Origin: Agrostemma githago
Taxonomy: Eukaryota > Streptophyta > Magnoliopsida > Caryophyllales > Caryophyllaceae
Assembly (NCBI GenBank): GCA_958450325.1
Contig: OY288242.1
Span: forward strand, 71,596,562-71,660,561
Direction of reading: 5' to 3'
Length of the DNA: 64,000 nucleotides
Shown: positions 11,713-21,995 of the stretch, piece by piece
Layout of the letters: the number at the start of each line of letters is the position of its first letter
How positions within the stretch are numbered: position 1 is the stretch's first letter
Notes under the pieces: model-generated
Told to the model about the DNA's origin: nothing
The model's database searches: none
What the model saw: the letters and a program-made list of their open reading frames with translations, nothing else
Translations under genes and position numbers: made by a program

Positions 11713-12438
11713 GGGATGTCAAAGGGTAGGATCTGGACCGGATCCTATAGGATCCAGATCCTTATCCTTATTTCTCCCCTTGGATCCAGATCCGATCCTT
11801 ATCCTAAGGGTCCAAAATTATAGGATCCTTATCCGGATCCTAAGGATCAGGATTGGATCAGGATCGGATCAGGATCTTTTCATTTTTAAGTTTATTTATG
11901 ATTTTCTATTATATTCTCACCTTATGTAATCATTTAAATTTAGACCATTTAAAGGGTTTAAGCAACCAATAATTATACAATGTTCAAACAAAGCTAAATG
12001 GAGTTTAGAGTTTAGACTAACGCTACTACACTAGTCCATACAACCACAAAAATCAATTATCCAAAATACGTTACTCAACAGAAAGTAACTCCACAAGACC
12101 ACAAGAAACACAAGTCCACAGCTACTATTTCTTCATCATTCATCAATTTGATGATTCATGTTCCATATCATCATCATCAACTATGTCATCATCATCAATT
12201 TAGACATTTGAGCTTGTGCCTAAATTTAAAAATTACAATATTATGCAAAAAAATAAAAGGGTAGGATAAGGGTCGGATCAGGATCTTATAGACAGGATCC
12301 TTATCCGACCCTTTTATTTTTAAAAGGATCAGGGTCCGATCCTTATCCTCAGGATCCAAAAATATTGCGATCCATATCCTACCCTTAAAGGTATTGGATC
12401 CCAGGATCAGGGTAGGATCCGAGATCCATTGACAACCC
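11713..12438. mobile_element. Non-autonomous DNA transposon with GGATC-rich subterminal repeats
   Basis: The 726-bp insert begins GGGATGTCAA and ends TTGACAACCC; the ends are inverted repeats with one mismatch in ten. CTAG spans both junctions (11710-11713 and 12438-12441), so the duplication could be TA or CTAG. Removing the insert with one copy rejoins the pol frame exactly (TAC CTA GAG ACG). About 170 bp at each end is packed with GGATCC, GGATC and TATCC words in both orientations, and the core is AT-rich with no ORF. TAGGGATGTCAA-like ends with such subterminal repeats are common among plant hAT elements, but no 8-bp duplication is seen, so the superfamily is uncertain. Confidence 0.75.
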
Positions 12439-14591
12439 TAGAGACGGCCATGGGGGCTATGCTGGCCCAGACAGTCGATTCAGAAGAACGAGCTATTTAC
12501 TACATCAGTAAAAAGTTCCTCGAATATGAGTGCAAATATACAATGCTCGAAAAGACGTGCCTAGCATTGGTTTGGGCCACTAAAAAGCTCCGACATTACA
12601 TGCTCAGTCACGAGGTACATGTGTTATCCAAAATGGATCCTATCAAGTACTTATTCGAGAAGCCCATCCTCAACGGCAGGATGTCAAGATGGACTTTAAT
12701 GTTATCCGAGTTCGACCTCAAATTTGTACCATTAAAAGCCATCAAAGGCCGGGTAGTTGCCGAGTTCCTCGCTGACAGCCCAATATCCGAAGAAGGCCAC
12801 ACCGATACATGGGCCTTTCCTGATGAAGACATATTCCATACCGATACGGAGGTGTGGGACCTATATTTCGATGGGGCATCCAACTTCCGAGGATTTGGGG
12901 TCGGAATCCTGTTAATTTCACCCCAAGGGGAACACACTCCCTTATCCATCAAGTTGGACTTTGACGTGACCAACAACGCAGCCGAATACGAAGCATGCAT
13001 TCACGGGTTGCAAGCCGCCGCTGATTTAGGGGTAACAAACCTCCGGGTCCACGGTGATTCATCATTAGTCATCAATCAAGCACTCCAAAAATGGAAAACT
13101 CGGAACGCCAATCTCGTGGCTTACCAAGCACGGGCAAGGGTTTTAGAGAAACAATTCCAAAAGGTAGAATACATTTATCTGCCCCGGGAAGAGAATCAGT
13201 TCGCAGATGCACTTTCCAAATTAGCATCTTTACTGAACATCTCGGATCACCTGACCAGCATGCCAATCTGTGTCGAAAGACGGTCCGAGCCAGCCTACAT
13301 CCACGCCATTCAGGATATCGAGATAACTGACCCGGAACCATGGTATCAAACTGTCCTAACCTACTTGGCAACGGGAGATTATCCCCCGGGAACTGAAAAC
13401 CGGGCCAAGAAAGCACTGCGGAGATTGGCAACTCAATTCGTTCGCACGGACGACGGGCAACTGTACAAAAAGACGGCACAGGGGGCTCTACTCCTGTGCA
13501 TCGATAAAATGCAGGCCGAAAAGGTAATGGCCGAAGTACACGACGGTGAAAACGGTCCGCATATGAACGCCCATATGCTAGCCCGGAAAATTATGAGGCT
13601 CGGGTACTATTGGAACACCATGGAAACAGACTGTCAGGTGTATGTCAAACACTGCCATAACTGTCAGATCTTTGCCAATGTACAACATATGCCATCTTCC
13701 CTCTTATATACCATGACATCACCATGGCCGTTTTCGACATGGGGTATAGACATAATTGGAAAGGTGCATCCTTCCGGGACGGGAGGTCATTGCTTCATTC
13801 TAGTGGCCATCGACTACTTCACCAAATGGGTCGAAGCCGAGTCATACCGTGTCTTGAACGCCAAGCACGTGGCCAAATTTATCCAAAATAAAATAATATG
13901 CAGGTATGGGATCCCTCACGAGTTCATCAGCGATCACGGGACCCACTTTCAAGCCGAAACTGCCGCATTGCTGGCAAAATATAAAATTCAAAGGCATACA
14001 TCTTCGCCTTACCGACCTCAAACAAATGGAGCGGTAGAAGCGGCCAATAAAACAATTGTCACCATACTTAAAAAGATGGCTGAGAATTACCGGGACTGGC
14101 CCGACAAAATACCTTTTTCCCTGTGGGGATATCGAACCTCAATCCGCACCGCGACCGAGGCAACCCCGTATTACTTGACATACGGAATGGAAGCGGTCCA
14201 ACCAGTCGAGCTAGAAGTGTCATCCCTCAGGATTTTACTTGAAAGCCAAGTACCTGAAGCAGGTTGGGTCCAAGCCCGATACGACTCGCTAGTCCTTTTA
14301 GACGAACGGCGATCCCGGGCTCTCAACAACATTCAAATATATCAAAAAAGAATCCAACGGGCTTTCAACAAAAGGGTTAGACCCCGAAACATCAAAGAAG
14401 GGGATTTGGTCCTAAAATCGGTTCGTGCCTTACTACCGGTTGACCCAAGGGGTAAATTCAAACCCAACTGGGCTGGGCCATACTTAGTCAAGAAGGTCCT
14501 ATCAAGAGGAGCGGTGATGCTGACAGACTTGGACGGGAACGAATTTGTCAACCCAACCAACTTGGACCAGCTGAAGCGCTACTACCCATAA
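12439..14591 (+). CDS. Tat pol, RNase H - archaeal-type RNase H - integrase
   Basis: This is the pol part after the transposon insert, open to TAA at 14589-14591. RNase H1 is at about 12441-12770 (YYISKKFLEYE, ALVWATKKLRHYM). The second RNase H is at about 12855-13235 (YFDGASNFRGFG, TNNAAEYEACIHGL, VHGDSSLVINQ). Integrase has its HHCC zinc module at about 13540-13675 (ending CHNCQ) and the DDE core with GIDIIG near 13745, ISDHGTHF near 13930, and GAVEAANK near 14030. The C-terminal part ends with LDQLKRYYP. No stop or frameshift is seen within it. It would cleave the RNA strand during reverse transcription and insert the DNA copy. Its only link to gag-pro-RT is across the insert, so it is not expressed as a full polyprotein here. 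Confidence 0.88.
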
Positions 14592-14978
14592 ACTCCATCT
14601 CAATGTCATTTGCAAAAATTGATAAAAATTTGTCTTTTTATAAATTTTCAAAAATTATAGACAAGTCAATAAGCCAGAATTAATTATTCTACTGTCGCAC
14701 ATCTCAAATTAATAATCTTGATGTATTTCGAAAATTGCAAAAATCAAATCAATTTTGAACTACGTTTGGTTTGATTCCGCTATTTGTGGATACGTAGGCA
14801 ACCCCTCAAAAGGGTACAACCACTGCAATAAACGAAAAGACGGGAACAGTGTTCAATAATATGTCTTTTATTAATATCTCGGTAAACTCGGGATTACAAA
14901 AAAACGCCAAAACGGCATACACACAAAAAAATCGCACCACAAAAATAATAATAATATTCAAATAATAAAATAAGAGGA
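14592..14978. other. Non-coding spacer after Tat pol
   Basis: AT-rich, with a TGTGGATACGTAGGCAACCC stretch at 14786-14805 of a kind often seen after pol in Tat elements. No ORF is supported. Confidence 0.55.
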
Positions 14979-15642
14979 CTAATATCCGGGCATCTTCCCC
15001 TTTCCCTTGTCCTTCGGGTCACGTGGAGCCCGAGGTCGCCGAGGTGAAGGTGAGCGCTCCCTAATCACGAGGGGAATCTCCTTAGCCCGAGCCCGCTTCT
15101 TTGGCAACGGGTCTTCAATCACAGTCTTCGGCCCAAGTCGGGCCCGCACATGTTCAGGTAGCCTATCCCGTGGGCCAAGTCGGTCCTGCACGGCTAGCCT
15201 AGGGCCTAGTCTTCCTTCCAAGTCCGTCTGGGAGCTCACTTTCCCCCAAGCACCTTTAGCACTAGACCCTTCAGCTTGAGTCTTAATCTTCTTCTTATGA
15301 CCTGACATTAGACGAACTAGGGTAGCTGGAGTGTCTCCTTCATCAAAGAACCCTCGGTTGTCTTTGGCTTGCTCTCTTCTCAGTAGGTCGAAGGCTTCAT
15401 CGACTTTCAAAGCGGCTCGGGCTTTGGCATCTCCTGCTTTGGTCCACTTCGTGTACGAATCTGAAACCCAGATTGAGCGACGAGATTTGACAATGGGCCA
15501 AGTATGCCGTGTGTACCACCAACTGACGGAACGGGTACAATTGGGTTATCCCCGTCTGATTCAAAGCCACCCTATCAGCATCCCTAAAGCGACGGGACCA
15601 CTCCTGCAACATCACACTCAACCTATCGATTCCCATGGCTAA
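14979..15642 (-). pseudogene. Antisense accessory ORF of the Tat element (frame-disrupted)
   Basis: On the minus strand an ORF starts at 15642 (MGIDRLSVMLQEWSRRFRDA) and reads about 60 residues. The more distal 14979-15410 part is in another frame and encodes a basic, Pro/Arg-rich protein end (SPSPRRPRAPRD, then KDKGKGKMPGY and stop). One frameshift or a short intron near 15450 is needed to join them. Extra ORFs in antisense orientation between pol and the 3' LTR are known from Retand and related Tat elements, and their function is unknown. The overall make-up, an alpha-helical N-part and a basic tail, would fit nucleic-acid binding, but this is inference. Confidence 0.6.
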
Positions 15643-16295
15643 ACTTCTAAAAAAGGAGAGACTTCCTCTTGACTTAAGGGAAATAAAGAGACTTTCTTTT
15701 AAGAAGAGTTCGATTTGTGAGGAATTTATGAAGAAAATCAAGAGCAAGAAGGGGCTATATATAACATTAGCCTTGCAAACTATTTAGGAAAAATTTCCTA
15801 ATCTCAAGAGGAATCAAACCGCAATCCTAGTCTCAATACTAGCGCGGAAATCTCCCTCCCGAACTTTCCTAATCTTTGTTAGGAGTCAAAATATCAAAGT
15901 ATTCTAAATTCGAAAATCTCAAAATTTTCAAGATTTCAAAAATTCAAATTTCAAAATCATTTCTCCCCAGCACGAGTCATTTTACTGCCTATGTGTTGCA
16001 TGCATTTTATGTGACTTGAACAGGTACGACTCAAACAGGGACATGCAAACCGCTATACCTCCCCAGCATTTTCACGGGATGGGCCAACATACAGGCGCAC
16101 CCAGGACTTATGCGACAAGCCCAATTCACCACGGAGTTATCGACACCGGCTCAGGTATGACTTCTAGCTTATGGCTGGCGAGCCCTTCACGCGAGTCTAA
16201 TGGACTATAAACGACCCGGCCGGAAGTCCGCCAGGTTTCAATCCTCGATTGGCCTGGTGGATACTCTGACTTTCGCCCTGTCCAAGCCTCAGTCA
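15643..16295. other. Non-coding 3' region of the Tat element
   Basis: Between the antisense ORF start and the purine tract lies about 650 bp with no supported coding sequence. It has TCAAAATTTTCAAAATT-type runs at about 15890-15960. Confidence 0.55.
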
Positions 16296-16307
16296 GAGTG
16301 GGGGCTC
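16296..16307 (+). other. Polypurine tract of the Tat element
   Basis: GAGTGGGGGCTC directly precedes the TGTAGACACC start of the 3' LTR, as expected for the plus-strand primer. Confidence 0.85.
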
Positions 16308-18897
16308 TGTAGACACCCGCATTTTGACTGCCAGGTGTCTATGGCAGTTCCCAAAAAAACACCCGATGATGATCGGACGCTAACAAGCTTCTATGCACTC
16401 GGATACGGGCTCAAATCCATTAATCGCTGGCTAACACACTTACAGAGTACAAATCTCACAAAACAAGACTAATTTGGGCCAAAACCGACACCGGAAATAG
16501 AACCGACCTTTTTACGATTGGGTCAACCCCGGTCAAAGTCGTTTCCGAAACATGCAAAACAAACCCTCAAGCATCAAAAGTCCAATTCAAACACAAACCC
16601 ATCAAATATCCATGATCACGGTCCAAAACGAGTGACTCGCGTGACCCAGCTGGGCCACTCGATCGAGTGCCCCACCCACTCGATCAAGTGGGCCCTTATT
16701 CAAACCCGACGGCTGACGCACAAGCCCACTCGACCGAGTCAGCTGCCTACTCGGTCGAGTAACCCTAAACCGGAGCCCTAGCTTTTCCTATATAAGCAAC
16801 CCTCATGCAACAACTTTGAACAACTTTTCGAAACCCTAGAGCAACCATAGGCATACACACTACGTCTTTTACAAACCCTAATCAAACCTTAAGCAACACC
16901 CTAGCAAACCCTAAACTAGTTTTAGGATTCAACAACCCAAGCCACCATAACTCAACCTTCATCCACCTCGAAGACTCTAAGTGTTAAAGCCACGGTTACG
17001 GGTCCGCGCCGAGACAAGAACATGTAGGTTGAGGGTGTCAAAACCCCGTCTCTTCTCTTCTCTTCCTCCTTCTCGCGTCATGTCATCTTCATATGGGTCG
17101 TTTTTTATATTTTATTTTATCGCTATTATCGCATCATTAATATCGATAATACTAATATCAAAACATTAAAATACCTATCAATTTGTGTCGAGTATGAGTG
17201 ATATCGGAATGAGGAAACACGAACATACAAGTGTACTGCACACAGCGTTGACGGTCGATTACTTGATTATTGCGATAGGTTAACTTCAACAATAATTTTC
17301 ATATCGTTTGTATCATTATTGTTATTCGCATGTCGCATCGATTTCTCAGAAAACAAACATCGTACTTTAATAAGGGTCGAAACCCGTTGACACGGATCCG
17401 ACATCACAATCCCTAGGGATTTATTTCGATGTCGGAAAGGTCGAGGGAATCAAGTTTTTTATTTATTCAAGTAAAGCGTAGATTTTAGATTCGATACCAA
17501 TTCCATAATTGGATATCGAATTTAACAATCAAGTCATATGAATTAATTAACGTGATTTGTTCATATCACGATAATTAATTTACAACGACTAAAATCAATT
17601 TATTTATTTTTTTCTATTTCACTCTAATATTCCATATCGATTCAAATAATCGAATATGGGATACAACGAGTATTCAAAATTAGAATCGAGTATAAATTCA
17701 ACAATATTTATATTCGGTCCGACAAAATTCGCGATTTATAAAAAACCAAGTCGAACATAAATTGTGCAATATTTACGTCCGATTCGGTAAAATCGTCAAA
17801 CTCTCAAAAATCAAAAGCAATTTCAAAATCAACAATTATAATTGCAAACGAATTACAATTCGTACAGAGGGCACTCGACCGAGTGCCTAGCCCACTCGGT
17901 CGAGTGGCGTCCCAAAAATCGCATCAGAATGTTTTTCACGACCTCCACTCGATCGAGTCTCACAAGTGACTCGGTCGAGTGGCCATGTACTCGACCGAGT
18001 TGGTCAATAACTCGGCCGAGTATGGTCTAAAACGCGGAACAGAAACCTCTTTTCAGGATCTACTCGATCGAGTCTACTGACCACTCGATCGAGTAACCTC
18101 ATAACGATTAACACAATAAATCGTACATTATTCTATTTTCAAAATCCGATAGTATTTCACGACTTAGGTCGACACGTGCATAATTAATCATGTGTATGCT
18201 ATCTTTTCAAACCATGCATTATCTTGTACATCATTCAATTCAATTCAATTCAATTCATTATTTGCACAAACCGTTAATATCGATTTACCGTTACTAACCG
18301 TTTGCTTGTTTCTCTTGTCAATTTAATTCTTGTTCGTTTATTATACTGAATGAACCCACATGCTAAAATTCCACTTTGACGTAGAATTAATTGCATTAAA
18401 TTGACTTAGAAATCCTTTTCAATTCCATTCACATGTCTAGGGAAAATACTCTTTGCATATCATTTTTCCGTTTAACTAACGCGCGTATTGTAAGTCATTC
18501 GAATTCTTAGTAGAGGCCGCTAATGTGCGGGCGGGGTTGGGTGTCCTTTGTGGGCTTCCCAACACGTACCCTCACCCCTTACTCAGAACCTCGGTTTTCG
18601 GATGCCCGAAACCGTTGGCGCACGAGAGTCATTCAATACACAATATCCGATAATGTCGGTATTGGTATCAAATGCAAAGGGACGAGCCCAATAAACTCTG
18701 ACATCGGAAATGGGCCGTATTTTGTATACGGACCACTACGACATAGAGTGGGCTCGAATGGTTCCGAATAACCACAAAATTCGGTGGCGACTCCACATAG
18801 ACCTAAATTTCAATTCGATCCATTCTCATATGGAGATTCATTCGCCTCCCCAAACCCGCGCGTGGCCGCGTCGGGGTGGACCTATGTCATGTCCACA
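16308..18897 (+). repeat. 3' LTR of the Tat element
   Basis: 2590 bp with the same TGTAGACACC...CATGTCCACA ends as the 5' LTR and followed by the CTATG duplication at 18898-18902. By hand alignment it differs from the 5' LTR by about 24 substitutions, two deletions (about 42 and 17 bp) and a 1-bp gain. Palindrome clusters are at about 16657-16761 and 17875-18099. The TATA box is at 16788-16796. Confidence 0.93.
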
Positions 18898-18902
18898 CTA
18901 TG
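18898..18902. other. Target site duplication CTATG, right copy
   Basis: Matches 3763-3767 exactly and marks the right edge of the Tat insertion in the copia element. Confidence 0.92.
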
Positions 18903-21705
18903 TAGAGCAACTAAATAACTAAATAAATAAATATGTGTGTGTACTGCTTTATTTTTATTATGCATATTGTATGTTTGTTCCGTTTGTTTATCATCTCAAA
19001 TAAAATGTAATATATTGGTTGTTATTTCACTTTCTGTAGTATTGATGAGCTCCACTTATTTGTTTTCTAGACATGACCACTGAAGTAGAAATATGCCTAA
19101 TCGGTAGTGGCACAACCCATACTATTTTGAGACAAAAGAAGTACTTCGTTGAATTAAAGTCAATTAAGGCATATGTGAATACTATATGTGACAACGCTTA
19201 AATCATTGAAGGCAATGGAAAAGGCAATGTTATGCTCCCAATGGGAACTTGTCTAACAATACATAAAGCGCTATACTAAAGTAAGTCGAAAAGAAACTTG
19301 ATCAGTTTCAAAGACATGTGACAAAATGGTTATCATATTGAAACCATGAGTGAAAATGATAAAGAATACTACGATATTCAAATCAGGCACAAAATGCACC
19401 GTTGTTGAGAAGATGTCATCTTATTCATCTGGTCTGTATTTTACAAAAATAACCCATGTTATAACCAGTATGATGACATCATCCAAAATCCATGATAAAA
19501 CCACATTTGCTCTATGGCATGATAGGTTAGGACATCCAGGTCCTGCAATGATGGCAAAAATCATCGGAAATGCACTCGGACATCCTATGAAAAATGTGAG
19601 AGTTATAAAATCGAGCAATTTTCCCTTGCAGTGCATGGTCAATGGGGAAACTGATTATACGACCACCAATAAATAAAATAAAAAATGAGACACCCGCATT
19701 TCTTGGTATGCGGACCAATCAACCCCCAATGTGCACCATTCAGATATTTCGTGGTATTAATCGACGCATCTACAAGATGGTCATATGTGACTCTTCTTTC
19801 CATACGAAATTTTGTTTTCACAATATTACTAGCCCAAATAATAAAACTAAGAACTCAATTCCCAAATCAAAACATCAAGAAAATTCGTTTGGACAATGCA
19901 GAGGAATTTACATCCCAGGCATTTAACGAATACTGTATGTCAATTGGCATAGACATTGAACATCCAGTAGCACATGTCCATACCCAAAATGGACTTACAG
20001 AAGCAATGATTAAAAGATTGCAAGTCACTGCTAGATCTTTACTGATGAAATCCAAATTACCAACGTATGCATGGGGACATGCCATTTTACATGCAGAAGC
20101 CTTAACTAGATTAAGGTCAACCGCTTATCACAAGGTTTCCCCCTTACAACTAGTAAGCGGTCAACCACCAAATATTTCCCATTTAAGAACTTTTGGTTGT
20201 TCAGTGTATGTCCCGATTGCACCACCACAGAGAACCAAAATGGGTCCACAACGAAGACTGAGAATATATGTGGGTTTTGTCTCTCCAAGTATAATTAAAT
20301 ACCTCGAACCCACGACTGAAGATTTATTTAATGCACGATTTGCAGATTGTCATTTTGACGAGAATACATTCTCAATCTTAGGGGGAAAAAGGAAAGTGGA
20401 TCAACGATCTACATAAATCATATGGAACGCAGATTTAATATCATATCCCGATCCAAGGGATGGTTCTTGTAACATAGAAGTATAAAAGATAATTCATTTG
20501 CAAAATATTGCAAATCAATTACCCGATGCATTCACAAACTCAAAGGGAATCACAAAATCCCATATACCTGCGTTAAATGCTCCAGCCAGAATTAACATCT
20601 CCGTAGATAGTTCTGAGAAATCAATAGATGAACAATCTACGACGCGAAAGAAACGTGGAAGGCCACCTGGTTCAAAAGACCTAAGGTCGAGAAAATCCAA
20701 AAAATCAAAGGAAATACCCTGTAAAGGTACAAAAGAATATGAACAAAATATGAAATCTCAAAAAGAACCCACACTAGAAAATATTAATGATAATCATGAA
20801 ATCTCAATTAGTTATGTTCATACGGGAATTGAATATAACAAAATGAATGTCGATATAAACGAGATATTTGTTCACTTAATAGTGACAGAAATCATGAACA
20901 ACAAAGTTGATATTGAACCAAAGTCCGTTAACGAGTGTCAAAAAAGACATGATTGGTCAAAATGGGAAGAAGCAATGAAGGCAGAATTAAAATCTTTTGA
21001 GAAAAGAGGAGTTTTCGGCCCAGTAAGTCGAATACCAAAGAATGTAAAACTTGTAGGGCATAAGTGGGTTTTCGCTAGAAAAAGAAATGAGAAAAATGAA
21101 ATTGTAAGGTACAAAGCAAGACTTGTTGCACAAGGCTTCTCGCAAAAGTCAGGAATAGATTATGAAGAAACATATTAGCATGTAGTTGATGCAACAAATC
21201 CTAAGATTCTTAACCGGACTCGTATCCAGAGGATTACATATGCGTCTTATGGACGTAGTGACGACATATTTATATGGGTCACTTGACACTGATATCTACA
21301 TGAAAATCCCTGAGGGAGTAACAACACCAAGGGTTCACAATCCTAACCTGCCTCGTGAGATGTTTTGTGTAAAACTTTAGAAATCCTTGTATGGATTAAA
21401 ACAGTCTGGAAGAATGTGGTATAATCAATTAAAAGAGTACCTTATGAAAGAAGATTACAAGACTGATCCCATCACCCCATGTGTTTTCATTAGAAAAACA
21501 ATGAACGATTTTACAATCATTGCGGTATATGTTGATGATTTAAATATCATTGGAATGGCCGATGAGCTTGAAGCTGTTGCAAAATACCTAATGAAAGAAT
21601 TCGAAATGAAAGATCTAGCTTGGACAGACAAAGTTCTGCCTCGGCCTGCAAATTGAACACCTCAAGGACGGAATCCTTATCCATCAAGAAAATTACACGC
21701 AAAGA
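18903..21705 (+). pseudogene. Ty1/copia protease-integrase-reverse transcriptase, right half, truncated
   Basis: After the Tat insertion the copia element resumes. Protease remains are at about 19073-19200, with a GSGTTHTIL-like site where DSGTTHTI is usual. The pre-integrase and integrase parts are at 19350-20416 (LWHDRLGHPG; FVVLIDASTRWSY; IKKIRLDNAEEF; TQNGLTEAMIKRLQ). Reverse transcriptase is at 20940-21705 (WEEAMKAELKSF, HKWVFARKRN, MYGLKQSGRMWY, and YVDD at 21528-21539). Stops and frame changes are frequent (for example 19198, 21176 and 21378). The sequence stops in RT, at IEHLKDGILIHQENYTQ, near 21705, with no RNase H and no LTR. The break point lies only about 290 bp before the start codon of the sorting nexin gene. 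Confidence 0.85.
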
Positions 21706-21995
21706 TCGTGGAAAAAAAAAATCTATCGGGGAGGAAGAAGGTTAAAAAGTAAAAAAGCGTGAAAGTGTGAAAGAAGTAAAGACATCTGAAACGACAGAAT
21801 TAACCTCCACACTAAAATCCCCAGATTCTCTCTCGTTCTTATTATGTCTGCTCGCTTTACAACGAAACAACTCTGGAATCCGTCTCCTTCTCCACCTCCA
21901 CCTCCACCTCTTCCTCTGTTTCTTTATGCTTTGACTTTGATCTCTGTGTGTGCAATTCGGGTCACTAAACCCTAACTTTCTTCGGATCCGAACCA
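21706..21995 (+). promoter_or_regulatory. Promoter / 5' UTR region of the sorting nexin gene
   Basis: This 290-bp stretch between the broken copia RT and the ATG at 21996 must hold the transcription start unless it lies inside transposon sequence. It starts with an A-run, has a CTCCACCTCCACCTCCAC tract at 21892-21909, and no clear TATA box. No ORF is supported. Confidence 0.5.

Larger units (their letters stand above)
3768..18897 (+). mobile_element. Tat-lineage (Retand-like) Ty3/gypsy LTR retrotransposon, 15.1 kb
   Basis: The full element is bounded by CTATG duplications. Order: 5' LTR 3768-6414, primer-binding site at 6417, leader to 7488, gag-pro-pol 7489-14591 on one frame, antisense ORF region 14979-15642, purine-rich tract 16296-16307, 3' LTR 16308-18897. 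The Tat lineage is indicated by a second, archaeal-type RNase H between the first RNase H and integrase, by the long spacer between pol and 3' LTR, and by the extra antisense ORF, all known traits of Tat/Ogre/Retand elements. It sits inside a copia element. Two nonsense codons and an inserted DNA transposon (11713-12438) mean this copy probably no longer encodes a full polyprotein. LTRs differ at about 24 sites in about 2.59 kb by hand count, so insertion is recent. Confidence 0.93.
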
